The position numbers were made by a program, and so were the translations under genes. Shown here in pieces: positions 1 to 6,867 of a DNA stretch of 36,571 nucleotides (the stretch's first letter is position 1; the number at the start of each line of letters is the position of its first letter). The notes under the pieces were generated by a model. That model searched no databases. It saw only the letters and a list, made by a program, of their open reading frames with translations, and was not told the DNA's origin. Source of the DNA: a virus; the IMG/VR virus record IMGVR_UViG_3300002223_000017, positions 1-36,571 of that record, one strand, 5' to 3'.

Positions 1-97
1 CGGCAACGGCAACGGCAACGGCTACGGCAACGGCAACGGCAACGGCGACGGCAACGGCAACGGCTACGGCTACGGCTACGGCAACGGCAACGTCTAA
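1..97 (+). CDS. Gly-[Asn/Asp/Tyr] repeat protein, C-terminal part (partial)
   Basis: The frame from base 2 reads fifteen Gly-X dipeptides (X is Asn, Tyr or Asp), then Asn-Val and a TAA stop at 95-97. It is open at the left edge. The right edge of the window carries the matching N-terminal part (36445-36571) in a compatible repeat, so the two are probably one gene cut at the contig ends. Low-complexity Gly-X proteins of this kind occur in other phage genomes, with no known function. Repeat number in the intact gene cannot be known from this window. Confidence 0.55.
   Translation, partial: GNGNGNGYGNGNGNGDGNGNGYGYGYGNGNV
2..91 (+). repeat. GGCNAC hexanucleotide repeat (15 units)
   Basis: Fifteen tandem hexamers GGC[A/T/G]AC in a row. 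Only the fourth base varies, and it is never C. The repeat is much richer in GC than its surroundings and continues at the other end of the window. Confidence 0.95.
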
Positions 98-98
98 A

Positions 99-113
99 TC
101 CCCTCTTTGGGGA
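99..113 (+). terminator. Short hairpin after the repeat gene
   Basis: TCCCC (99-103) pairs with GGGGA (109-113) around a 5-nt loop, two bases after the stop codon of the Gly-X repeat gene. There is only a weak T-rich tail, so it may be a weak terminator or the first hairpin of the structured stretch that follows. Confidence 0.35.
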
Positions 114-300
114 AAGCTTTTAATAAACCTATATTAGAGTGTTTTCTAAAAATTATGTTGGTAGCATTATTTTTTAGAAGTCAGCGGGTCGCTACCGTGA
201 TGATATGGGTGTGTTAAAAGCTTAAATGAGTGGAATACAGCGGAAACACTGATCATCGGTCGCTAGGAGATACGGGGCGACGCACTCAACTAAGTTAAAT
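114..300 (+). ncRNA. Structured gene-free leader with crossing helices
   Basis: There is no plausible gene in this stretch before the ATG at 319. Complementary segments are 114-123/214-223 (10 bp), 138-146/242-250 (9 bp with one G-U), 144-152/171-179 (9 bp), 160-165/191-196 (6 bp), 199-204/252-257 (6 bp) and 259-263/277-281 (5 bp). Helices 144-152/171-179 and 160-165/191-196 cross, as do 114-123/214-223 and 138-146/242-250, so pseudoknots or switching between folds are possible. It could be a cis-regulatory leader of the early operon or a free RNA. No known family was recognised. Confidence 0.4.
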
Positions 301-318
301 AAAAAAGGTGGTAGATTT

Positions 319-582
319 ATGGGAGATATGCGAGACGAATATGATGCCTACAAAGCACATTCAAAAAATAAAAAAGAATCAAATAAAGAAAGCTCAATAT
401 CAATACTTGAAAATGAAAAAATTGTTTTTGAGGTTAAAAACAATGGTATACATTTAATAGTCACTTCTTTAAATGGAAGGCTGATCGATTTTTATCCTAC
501 TACAGGAAAGTGGATAGAGCGAGGTGGCAAAACTTCTAGAGGTGTTTTAAATCTTATCCGACATATAAAAGGTGAACAATGA
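319..582 (+). CDS. Hypothetical phage protein (87 aa)
   Basis: This is the first gene of the rightward early cluster. It starts at an ATG behind AAAAGGTGG (good spacing) and ends in an ATGA overlap with the next small ORF. The N-terminal third is charged and Lys/Glu-rich; the rest looks like a small beta-rich domain with a Gly-Lys-rich turn near residues 61-72. No family was recognised. The long structured leader upstream suggests its translation or transcription is controlled by RNA. Confidence 0.75.
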   Translation: MGDMRDEYDAYKAHSKNKKESNKESSISILENEKIVFEVKNNGIHLIVTSLNGRLIDFYPTTGKWIERGGKTSRGVLNLIRHIKGEQ

Positions 583-650
583 AAAAAATTAAACACTTCC
601 TACTTCGTCAAGAGGTAAAGTTTGGGCAATTAGCTGAAAGGTTGTTTTAA
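579..650 (+). CDS. Small ORF (23 aa)
   Basis: It starts in an ATGA overlap with the preceding stop and has AAAGGTG upstream. It ends in a TAATG overlap with the next gene. The predicted peptide is basic. Only the tight coupling on both sides supports it, so it may serve translation coupling rather than make a functional protein. Confidence 0.4.
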   Translation: MKKIKHFLLRQEVKFGQLAERLF

Positions 651-781
651 TGAAAGCATACAATCAAATGATGGCTTTGGAGTATCAAACCAAATACCGA
701 AAACAGATTACAATAGGCGAGGCATTACGCCTTTTAATACGATTAGAAAATCGTGGTACATATTTTAATAAGGTAGGGTGA
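650..781 (+). CDS. Small hypothetical protein (43 aa)
   Basis: The start overlaps the previous stop (TAATG) and an AAGG lies upstream. The sequence is mostly helical and basic, with several Met and Tyr residues near the N-terminus and a Leu/Arg-rich helix in the middle. It ends two bases before the next ATG. Function unknown. Confidence 0.5.
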   Translation: MKAYNQMMALEYQTKYRKQITIGEALRLLIRLENRGTYFNKVG

Positions 782-782
782 A

Positions 783-1007
783 ATGATCCGAATATTTGAA
801 CCAAACTACGGAGCCGATTCGGATGATCTACGCGGTATCGCTATGACGTTCTACGAGTTGGAACCATCTGATACCCCAGAAATCATCCGACAACTCAAGG
901 AAGAGATTGAAAGCGGTAACGAAGATGATGTTATCGTCGTAAGCTTGGAGTGTCAAGAGACGGGCGATATGATTGATTTTGATATTGAAAAGAAGGACTA
1001 TTTATGA
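783..1007 (+). CDS. Hypothetical acidic protein (74 aa)
   Basis: A very acidic short protein with a GGTAGGG ribosome site. It ends in a 4-base overlap with the start of the Sak4-like ATPase, so the two are likely co-translated. Its strong negative charge would fit a DNA-mimic or partner of the recombination genes, but no motif supports a specific role. Confidence 0.7.
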   Translation: MIRIFEPNYGADSDDLRGIAMTFYELEPSDTPEIIRQLKEEIESGNEDDVIVVSLECQETGDMIDFDIEKKDYL

Positions 1008-2056
1008 ATTTGTTAAAAAAACCAAGCAACCGTCAAGCGTTTGCAAAAATTGGGCTATATGGTGATGCGGGTAGCGGTAAAACTACAACAGCGTCCAAGA
1101 TTGCTATTGGGCTATCTAACTACTCAGGCGGGCGTGTAGCGTTCTTTGATACAGAGGGAGGGTCTGATTACCTTATCAAGACTTTCGATGATGCAGGTGT
1201 GGAGTTATTCGTTTCTGACATTAGCCGTGACTTCAAATATCTAATGGCATTTATGTCGGAGTGTGTACAAGAAAAAATCGACGTTGTAATCGTGGACTCT
1301 ATTACGCACATTTGGAAACAACTTCAAAGCGATTATTTGAACGAGTTGAATGAGCGTAATAAGAAGAATAACAGACGTGCAAGGTATGCGCTTGAATTTC
1401 AAGATTGGAGATTTATTAAAGACACATGGCAGACGTTCACAGATATGTATCTCACAAGTCCTATGCACGTTATTATCTGCGGACGCATGGCCCAGATTTA
1501 TGACTATCAAGAGAACTCATCAGGCAAAAAAGAGCTTGTCACAAACGGCACAAAAATGAGTACCGAAAAAGAGTTAGGCTATGAACCGTCTTTGCTTATC
1601 GAAATGATGAAAGAGTTTGATAGTGGAAGCAATCGCCTGATTAATAAGGCTATTGTTGAAAAAGATCGTACCGATACGTTAAACGGTCAAATCTTCTATA
1701 TGCCAAACTTTGAGACATTTAAGCCTCATTTTGATTTCTTGAATATCGGGGGTAAGCATTTAGACATTCGCCCAAAAGAGGGCAATACTTTCGGAGGTGA
1801 GATCGGGGATGATACTTTCGGACAAGAGAAGCGATCACGTGAAATCCAATGTGAAGAAATTCAAGGTCTTATGTTGAAATACTACCCATCGAGATCAGCG
1901 GAAGATTCAAAAGCAAAAGCGGAACTATTGGAAAAATTCTTTGAAACACGGTCATGGACAAAAGTAGAGAGTATGCGTTCATCGCAGCTTAAAGAGAAGT
2001 TTGAACTTATGAAAGATTACTTTGAGACTGGACAACATGAAAATAACCCTACGTAA
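1004..2056 (+). CDS. Sak4-like RecA-fold ATPase (AAA_24), phage recombination protein
   Basis: The Walker A motif GDAGSGKT is at residues 20-27. A Walker B segment (DVVIVDS) lies near residue 95, followed by a region typical of phage nucleotide-binding proteins of the AAA_24/Sak4 group. In known phages Sak4 promotes single-strand annealing and works with a phage SSB; here ssb lies about 0.7 kb downstream in the same operon, which supports the call. At 350 residues it is longer than many Sak4 proteins because of a C-terminal helical extension after about residue 265. The start is an ATG with GAAGGA upstream. Confidence 0.75.
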   Translation: MNLLKKPSNRQAFAKIGLYGDAGSGKTTTASKIAIGLSNYSGGRVAFFDTEGGSDYLIKTFDDAGVELFVSDISRDFKYLMAFMSECVQEKIDVVIVDSITHIWKQLQSDYLNELNERNKKNNRRARYALEFQDWRFIKDTWQTFTDMYLTSPMHVIICGRMAQIYDYQENSSGKKELVTNGTKMSTEKELGYEPSLLIEMMKEFDSGSNRLINKAIVEKDRTDTLNGQIFYMPNFETFKPHFDFLNIGGKHLDIRPKEGNTFGGEIGDDTFGQEKRSREIQCEEIQGLMLKYYPSRSAEDSKAKAELLEKFFETRSWTKVESMRSSQLKEKFELMKDYFETGQHENNPT

Positions 2057-2477
2057 GCAATACGGCACGCTAACCCCATACAGCGAAGCCGACGCGGAAC
2101 AACTCGCAACGCTATCGGACGCCGTGTACCAAATCGACATTAAAAACATGGATAGCCGAACACTCGCCCAAAACAGCTCCTTGCACCTTTGGGCTTCACA
2201 AATCGCAACTGTGCTAAATGCAAATAATCTATACATGACTGGAATTTTCCAAAATGACATCATGTGGTCAATGTCTTTGGTGAAAGAACAGATCATAAAA
2301 GGTTTGATTAAAACGCTGTTCAATATCGACAGTACGACAAAGCTAAAGCGTAAGCAACTCGATACGCTGATTGATTATATCACTGCTATCTTTGGAGAGA
2401 AAAAGGGGATTAAAATTCCTGAGTTTCCGAATAGAAAACTTTGGGATGAAATTAAAAACACGGCACAATGCCACTAA
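2037..2477 (+). CDS. NinB-like recombination protein
   Basis: Residues 40-52 (SRTLAQNSSLHLW) match the conserved start of the NinB/Orf-type phage proteins, which typically read R.QN..LH.W, followed by a helix, a Ser-Thr-Thr patch and a C-terminal Gly-[IV]-[KH]-[IV]-P-x-[FP]-P segment, all visible here. NinB/Orf of lambda binds SSB and ssDNA to help recombination, and the neighbours are a Sak4-like ATPase and ssb. The ATG at 2037 is preferred over an upstream TTG at 2022. It overlaps the ATPase end by 20 bases. Confidence 0.65.
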   Translation: MKITLRKQYGTLTPYSEADAEQLATLSDAVYQIDIKNMDSRTLAQNSSLHLWASQIATVLNANNLYMTGIFQNDIMWSMSLVKEQIIKGLIKTLFNIDSTTKLKRKQLDTLIDYITAIFGEKKGIKIPEFPNRKLWDEIKNTAQCH

Positions 2478-2487
2478 AGGAAAAACG

Positions 2488-2721
2488 ATGAAAAGAGAAG
2501 AATTTATAGCGGATTTTGAAAACTTATCTGATGCAGAGCGATGGAAATTGCTTATTAAATATGCAAAAGACAATAACGATTATTTGGTAAACATTGATAA
2601 TGACGATGTTTTTATCACTTTTAAAGACGATGAAGATACAACATTATCATTCGATGAGTTTGGATACTATGCTTTAGAAATCCTATTAAACCAAATCGGC
2701 ATTAAAGCGGAGGGCGTATAA
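2488..2721 (+). CDS. Hypothetical acidic protein (77 aa)
   Basis: The ATG at 2488 follows AAAGGA and is a better start than the upstream in-frame ATG inside the NinB-like gene. The protein is acidic, with a run of Asp residues near the middle. It sits between the NinB-like gene and ssb and almost touches ssb (1 base apart). Function unknown, but the setting suggests a role with ssDNA or recombination proteins. Confidence 0.7.
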   Translation: MKREEFIADFENLSDAERWKLLIKYAKDNNDYLVNIDNDDVFITFKDDEDTTLSFDEFGYYALEILLNQIGIKAEGV

Positions 2722-2722
2722 A

Positions 2723-3172
2723 ATGGCATTACCAAAAGTAAACGGATTATACAGATTAACACGGGATGCAGAGCTTCGTTATAGTGGCAGTGGTTCGGCT
2801 ATCCTAAAAATGGGTTTAGCGTGTAGCGAAAAGTTCGGCGATAAAGAAACACAACTATTCATTGATGCAACGGTATTCGGAAAGCAAGCGGAGATTATTA
2901 ACGAGTGGGCTGGTATAAAAGGCACGCAAATTTTCCTAAGTGGTAAACTCCAAACCGAACAATGGACAGATCAACAAAGTGGAGAAAAGCGGAGTAAAAT
3001 ATCTATGATAGTTGAGGGGTTTGATTTTGTGTCAAAGCCTAAAGACAGCCGAGACAATGACCGTTCACAAAACACAGGCGCAAACGCACCGACGCATTAC
3101 GAGAAGAAACCTATGCCAAACGCTGATGAAGTTCCTGAAATTGATATCGATGAAGATTGTATTCCATTTTAA
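2723..3172 (+). CDS. ssb: Single-stranded DNA-binding protein
   Basis: Residues 1-105 are a typical bacterial/phage SSB OB-fold: an N-terminal strand, the GSGSAILKMGLA-type strand, the FIDATVFGKQAE core and the LSGKLQTEQW strand. A flexible linker follows, then the acidic tip DIDEDCIPF (141-149), the standard docking site for partner proteins. It coats ssDNA during replication and annealing and is probably the partner of the Sak4-like ATPase and the NinB-like protein. Confidence 0.93.
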   Translation: MALPKVNGLYRLTRDAELRYSGSGSAILKMGLACSEKFGDKETQLFIDATVFGKQAEIINEWAGIKGTQIFLSGKLQTEQWTDQQSGEKRSKISMIVEGFDFVSKPKDSRDNDRSQNTGANAPTHYEKKPMPNADEVPEIDIDEDCIPF

Positions 3173-3181
3173 GGACAACCA

Positions 3182-3292
3182 ATGTCAAAGACGTTTAATC
3201 GTGTATTCTCACACGTTCACATAAAACAAAATGTATCAGCATCCGCAAAGGTGCTGAGAGAGATAAATGAAATGTTAAAGGGGAAGAAATGA
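3182..3292 (+). CDS. Small basic ORF (36 aa)
   Basis: It lies 9 bases after ssb, with AAGGA at good spacing before the ATG. It ends in an ATGA overlap with the next small gene. The peptide is basic and could form one long helix. No family was recognised. Confidence 0.5.
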   Translation: MSKTFNRVFSHVHIKQNVSASAKVLREINEMLKGKK

Positions 3293-3390
3293 AATTCCTA
3301 TGGGCCATGCTAATCATAATCGGATACTTTGCGGTATTCGCATGGGTATCGCAATATGACAAAATTCAAACAATTGGGGAGACAAAATGA
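3289..3390 (+). CDS. Small single-pass membrane protein (33 aa)
   Basis: It starts in an ATGA overlap and ends in another ATGA overlap, with GGGG upstream. Residues 3-21 form one hydrophobic helix (FLWAMLIIIGYFAVFAWV), so it is probably a tiny inner-membrane protein. Function unknown. Confidence 0.55.
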   Translation: MKFLWAMLIIIGYFAVFAWVSQYDKIQTIGETK

Positions 3391-4049
3391 CTCAAGAAGA
3401 ATTGATAAAAGCGATTAATACAGAGTATTCTAGAAATGGAACGGCATCTTCTGTGGTAAAAAAGTTCTTTGAATCACACGTGTGTATTCCTAAAGGTGAG
3501 AATAGACATCCTTATGCTGATGTGTTGCATTTAATGGCTGAGGGATCAGAGGCAGAGTTTAGCAGTGATAATGGGGGTACATGGGTTGGCGTATCTAAGG
3601 CATTATATTATTGTGAGGCTTACCGTATCAAACCATCAGAGCCAGTGCATGAATGGCAGTGGGTGAAATCAAAAGATAAAAAAGAAATTGCAAGAAGTTC
3701 ATTTTTTACTAATGATGAGGCAAAAACTTTGCAAGGAGAAACAATGAATTATCAAATTCAACAATTGAAATATGAGCGTGAGGTGTTGAGCAACAAGTTA
3801 AAAGAAAAAGAACAACAAAACCATGCGCTTGCTATTTTTAATTATATCACGATCAGTCTGTTTGCGATTGTAACGGTCATAGCTATTGCATGGTACAACG
3901 AGAAAGAGCAATATAAGAAAGATATCGTAATGATCGTAAAGGACGTTTCAGACCGTGATTATGCTTACGGAAAATTGAAAGAATCTATCGTTGATGGGTC
4001 ATGTTTAAAGCGTGATTTTACGTTTGAAAAACAGTTAATCAGGGGTTAA
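3387..4049 (+). CDS. Hypothetical membrane-anchored protein (220 aa)
   Basis: It has three parts. An N-terminal soluble domain of about 110 residues has conserved-looking Trp and Tyr positions (HPYADVLHLMAEG near residue 41, and a W.W pair near 90). A charged coiled coil spans about 118-145. One hydrophobic membrane helix (about 147-169) is followed by a short tail. It overlaps the previous ORF by ATGA. The N-terminal domain resembles small phage proteins of unknown role; no function is assigned. Confidence 0.75.
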   Translation: MTQEELIKAINTEYSRNGTASSVVKKFFESHVCIPKGENRHPYADVLHLMAEGSEAEFSSDNGGTWVGVSKALYYCEAYRIKPSEPVHEWQWVKSKDKKEIARSSFFTNDEAKTLQGETMNYQIQQLKYEREVLSNKLKEKEQQNHALAIFNYITISLFAIVTVIAIAWYNEKEQYKKDIVMIVKDVSDRDYAYGKLKESIVDGSCLKRDFTFEKQLIRG

Positions 4050-4050
4050 A

Positions 4051-4194
4051 ATGACAAATAAAGTAATTATTGCATTAAACGAATTTTGTAAAAAAGGAAA
4101 TCCGCCATCGGGTGAAGTCGCTGAAAAGCATGGAATCACAAAAACGGAACTATGGACTGGTTTCGCACAACTTATGGCAAAGGCGCCAAGATGA
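4051..4194 (+). CDS. Small hypothetical protein (47 aa)
   Basis: The start lies 1 base after the preceding stop, with AGGGG upstream, and the end overlaps the next ATG (ATGA). Residues 20-37 (SGEVAEKHGITKTELWTG) look like a helix-turn-helix, so it may be a tiny DNA-binding protein. This is based on pattern only. Confidence 0.5.
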   Translation: MTNKVIIALNEFCKKGNPPSGEVAEKHGITKTELWTGFAQLMAKAPR

Positions 4195-4592
4195 GTAAAT
4201 CAATCAGAGAACAATGGGGCGATAAAGAGATCACCGATATTGAGTATATCAGGCATTTAGAGCGAAAAGCAGCTGTTTCAGAGTATAGTTGTGTTTTGCC
4301 TGATGGTTTTTTTGAGCAACAAAATGAGCCAAATATGGTTAATGATATCCAATGCGACCGTGAAAACGATTACGGAGATGCAAAAGAATCGCATGAAAAT
4401 ATCGCTCAGTTCTGGAACGCATATCTAGGGCGAAAGAAGTTTCATTCAGTATTTGATAATCTCGATGCTACCGACGTATCAGTTATGCTATCGCTCATGA
4501 AAGTTTCACGTATGGCATATAAGCGTAAGCATGACAGTGTACTTGATTTTGCGAGTTACGCTAATTTTGCTTTACAGTTTGAGGAAAAATAA
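4191..4592 (+). CDS. Hypothetical protein with DUF-like helical C-terminus (133 aa)
   Basis: The start is the ATG at 4191 in an ATGA overlap with an AAGG site; an earlier in-frame ATG at 4152 lies inside the upstream gene and is less likely. The C-terminal half (AQFWNAYLGRKKF... DVSVMLSLMKVSRMAYKRKHDSVLDFASYANF, split here for length) is of the phage type DUF6378 or a similar small helical domain often found with early genes. That family link is tentative. Confidence 0.65.
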   Translation: MSKSIREQWGDKEITDIEYIRHLERKAAVSEYSCVLPDGFFEQQNEPNMVNDIQCDRENDYGDAKESHENIAQFWNAYLGRKKFHSVFDNLDATDVSVMLSLMKVSRMAYKRKHDSVLDFASYANFALQFEEK

Positions 4593-4777
4593 TGAGCTAC
4601 ACATATCAAATGTATTGCGCTCAAATGAGAGGGTTAAGAAAAACTCCAATGAGTCAAAAACAATTTAACGAGATGCAATGCATTAATTCAGAACCAATAA
4701 TTCCACCTCTGCAAATTCGCCCGAAGAATCAACGCCCTGTTAAGCCGACAATGGAAAACCATGTTATTCACGGTTAA
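4592..4777 (+). CDS. Hypothetical protein (61 aa)
   Basis: It has a TAATG overlap with the previous gene and a GAGG site. The second half is Pro- and Asn-rich and basic. The end overlaps the next gene by 17 bases. No family was recognised. Confidence 0.55.
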   Translation: MSYTYQMYCAQMRGLRKTPMSQKQFNEMQCINSEPIIPPLQIRPKNQRPVKPTMENHVIHG

Positions 4778-5060
4778 ACAATTACGAAAGGCTGGTTTTG
4801 TCAGCGGATATTCATATCTTAGCATGAGACTCACTGCCGAAAAGTCTATAATTGACGGCAAATACTTGCATGATCTGTATGACAGTGACAAAGCCATTAA
4901 TGTTCTGCAATGTCGAATAAACAGGTATAGAGTTAGTTTGCGCCATTCACAAACTACCGAAAAAAAAATGATCGCATTATTGGAAAGTTTCAAAAAAGCG
5001 ATAAAAGAACTGGAGAGAACCGATGGCGGCTGGAAGACCAAAGAAGCAATTGCAAGTTAG
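4761..5060 (+). CDS. Hypothetical helical protein (99 aa)
   Basis: It overlaps genes on both sides (17 bases upstream, 38 bases downstream). The ribosome site is weak, so translation probably depends on coupling. The N-terminal 40 residues have a helix-turn-helix look (VKQLRKAGFVSGYSYLSM); the rest is a long charged helix. Function unknown. Confidence 0.6.
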   Translation: MLFTVKQLRKAGFVSGYSYLSMRLTAEKSIIDGKYLHDLYDSDKAINVLQCRINRYRVSLRHSQTTEKKMIALLESFKKAIKELERTDGGWKTKEAIAS

Positions 5061-5250
5061 TCGCGATAAAAACGATATCGACGCATTATTTAACAAGGTC
5101 GAAGACGAGTACGATTTAATTGCACTGGTAGGAAAGTTATCGGCTCAGTACGATATTAGCATGGACGCTAAAGACGCACTTAAAACGATTGTTAAAGAGT
5201 GCGTGGATTTTGGTTATAACTTGTGTATTAAAGAATCTCAACTTCGTTGA
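5023..5250 (+). CDS. Hypothetical protein (75 aa)
   Basis: This is the last gene of the rightward cluster. It has a strong GGAGAG site before its ATG inside the previous gene. The N-terminus MAAGRPKK resembles the AT-hook-like start of small DNA-binding proteins, followed by acidic helices. The 3' end overlaps the convergent minus-strand gene by 23 bases, leaving no room for a terminator between the clusters. Confidence 0.65.
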   Translation: MAAGRPKKQLQVSRDKNDIDALFNKVEDEYDLIALVGKLSAQYDISMDAKDALKTIVKECVDFGYNLCIKESQLR

Positions 5251-5410
5251 TATCGTTTGCTTTGCTTTGAATGATCCCGTCAATCATAACCTCTGCAACG
5301 TCTTTCGTAATACCATCTTGGGAATGTTCAAGCAGTTTTTTAACCGCTAATCCGATTAACACTTTTGTAGCTTCAGAAGAAAGTACGCTCATTAGAATAT
5401 TTAACCACAT
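5228..5410 (-). CDS. Hypothetical helical protein at end of late operon (60 aa)
   Basis: Its ATG follows directly on the stop codon of the endolysin gene. The protein is helical and moderately hydrophobic in residues 1-26, then charged. It does not show a convincing membrane span. Position next to the endolysin suggests a lysis-linked role, but nothing in the sequence proves it. Confidence 0.6.
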   Translation of the reverse strand: MWLNILMSVLSSEATKVLIGLAVKKLLEHSQDGITKDVAEVMIDGIIQSKANDINEVEIL

Positions 5411-5869
5411 TTATCCAACCTTTTTAAAAATTTCGTTATCACTCGTTGTATAAAAATGGCATTCCTCATCGGGTGACATTTTAACCTCAACATGCAGAAT
5501 GCCTTTATGATCTTCTCTAATCACTTTGCGTAATTCGGGAAGTAGCCCACTTCTTTGAGCGATAAGCAGTGCATTAAATGCTTCTTTTAGCGGAATATTA
5601 GGCACTATATCGGACGCTTCAAACTTCATGTGCGTAGAAGCTTTGGCAAGACTCCCGATAGCTTTGTTTAAAACTTTATTACGGTATCCACTTTGGACGC
5701 TTAAAGGCTTATTCCCTAAGATATGACGGATAGACTCAAGGAGTTTAGATAATCGTTTCCCCGCGAATAAAAATTGCATAGCATCGATTCTGTTTTGCTC
5801 CACTAAATGAGGCTTGCTTGATGAGTCAGTTAACTCATTGAATGAAAAATACTTGCTAAATCCTTCCAT
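5411..5869 (-). CDS. Peptidase M15 family endolysin
   Basis: Residues 60-63 (SGYR), 79-87 (THMKFEASD, with zinc ligands H80 and D87) and 123-128 (GILHVE, with H126) are the signature of the M15_3 (D-Ala-D-Ala carboxypeptidase-like) fold. In phages such proteins cut peptidoglycan cross-links at lysis. There is no signal peptide, so release would rely on the holin encoded upstream. At 152 residues it is the full size for the single-domain form. The ATG overlaps the stop of the upstream tiny gene (TAATG). Confidence 0.88.
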   Translation of the reverse strand: MEGFSKYFSFNELTDSSSKPHLVEQNRIDAMQFLFAGKRLSKLLESIRHILGNKPLSVQSGYRNKVLNKAIGSLAKASTHMKFEASDIVPNIPLKEAFNALLIAQRSGLLPELRKVIREDHKGILHVEVKMSPDEECHFYTTSDNEIFKKVG

Positions 5870-6021
5870 TATTTATCCTTGCTTTTTTTATAAAGCTTAT
5901 TAAGCTCTTTTTTTAACTCTCCGTTAGACCCATAGTATTTACCGCATTGGAATCCAAATGAGTAACCTATGGACATAAGTATAATGATAATAATTGAGAA
6001 TTGTATTTTACTTATACTCAT
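5869..6021 (-). CDS. Small single-pass membrane protein, possible spanin or lysis accessory (50 aa)
   Basis: AAAGG precedes the ATG at 6021. Residues 6-24 form one hydrophobic helix, followed by a Cys at 26 and a charged Lys-rich tail. The layout, between a holin and an endolysin, is what is expected for an inner-membrane spanin or accessory lysis protein, though it is short. Overlaps both neighbours by a few bases. Confidence 0.55.
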   Translation of the reverse strand: MSISKIQFSIIIIILMSIGYSFGFQCGKYYGSNGELKKELNKLYKKSKDK

Positions 6022-6116
6022 TATTTACCTTTTAAAATCAAGATGTGCAAAGGTATGGTGATTATTAGCGCAGGTATAAAAAATATAACTGCCAAAATAT
6101 GAGAAACCCACATCAT
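6021..6116 (-). CDS. Tiny membrane protein (31 aa)
   Basis: The start is in an ATGA overlap with the holin stop, with AAGGA upstream. Residues 3-28 are almost entirely hydrophobic. It could be an antiholin-like or other lysis accessory peptide; the role is inferred from position only. Confidence 0.5.
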   Translation of the reverse strand: MMWVSHILAVIFFIPALIITIPLHILILKGK

Positions 6117-6433
6117 AAATCAGTCCTTGTTTTTCTTGTGATAAGTTGCTCAATTATAAGCAATGCTCTTGTGCCTTGATGTGAAGCAACACCGATCATA
6201 ACAGCTGATAGCCACTCATCGAATCCAGCGTATTTACAAAGCGCATAAGTAACAACCCCGATGAAGCCAGATGTGATAACATCATAAACCCACTCTCGAA
6301 ATGTGAAACGTTCAATAACTCCGTCACGTACTTTCTTGATTGTATGCACTGTTCCCCCCCATACAGATAGGATCATAACCCAACCTAAAGCGAAGTACTG
6401 AGTCCATTCATTAGGTAGATTATTTAAAGGCAT
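6113..6433 (-). CDS. Phage holin (class with three membrane helices, superfamily III-like)
   Basis: Three hydrophobic segments (about residues 12-28, 53-68 and 73-93) are separated by a charged loop with the pattern KKVRDGVIERFTFREW, as in the LydA-like phage holin family. The holin forms inner-membrane holes that let the M15 endolysin, encoded two genes downstream, reach the cell wall. The ATG at 6433 with GGAAAG is preferred over an ATG at 6472 that lacks a site. Confidence 0.75.
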   Translation of the reverse strand: MPLNNLPNEWTQYFALGWVMILSVWGGTVHTIKKVRDGVIERFTFREWVYDVITSGFIGVVTYALCKYAGFDEWLSAVMIGVASHQGTRALLIIEQLITRKTRTDL

Positions 6434-6471
6434 TGATAACTTTCCTTTTTTGTTTATTAAATTGTAACACA

Positions 6472-6867
6472 CTATTTGACCTCAACGGAGATCAATTCTC
6501 GATATTTTGATGATTCGCCATCTTGATACGCACTATCCCCAAAAGCTCGAACCGCCAAGTACATCTCTTTCGCTAATGTGAGGCTTACCCCATCAGATAG
6601 CATAGCCTCATGAAATAGCTTATCACACATTTTTCGGTCGAAGATACGAGCCGCATATAGTGCATCATGGAGACACGCCGCTCTTGAATATAGCTCACCC
6701 ATAGGGCAACCGATAACGCTCCATAGTGACCGTGGTATTGACGCTCCATCATAATCGAAAGATGGATGGACTGTAATCGTGAAATTATCGTTTTCATAAA
6801 CTAGATAATTGATTAAATCAAACGATTGCTGACCAGTCCATCTGACATCAAGAGGAGTTATGAACAT
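6472..6867 (-). CDS. DUF1353 family phage protein
   Basis: The hallmark FDYDGASIPR (37-46), the LHDALY block (66-71) and the later D..F...M...GV pattern define DUF1353. These proteins are common in phages near tail-fibre and lysis genes. The conserved Asp and His-Asp suggest an enzyme, but the activity is not known to me. TAATG overlap with the upstream gene. Confidence 0.8.
   Translation of the reverse strand: MFITPLDVRWTGQQSFDLINYLVYENDNFTITVHPSFDYDGASIPRSLWSVIGCPMGELYSRAACLHDALYAARIFDRKMCDKLFHEAMLSDGVSLTLAKEMYLAVRAFGDSAYQDGESSKYRELISVEVK

Noticed and set aside
1-97. CRISPR or other spacer-type repeat
   Set aside because: The unit is a 6-base tandem with no spacers and reads as Gly-X codons in frame.
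5228-5410. Holin function for the 60-residue gene after the endolysin
   Set aside because: The hydrophobic part is too short and too charged for a convincing membrane span; a better holin is at 6113-6433.
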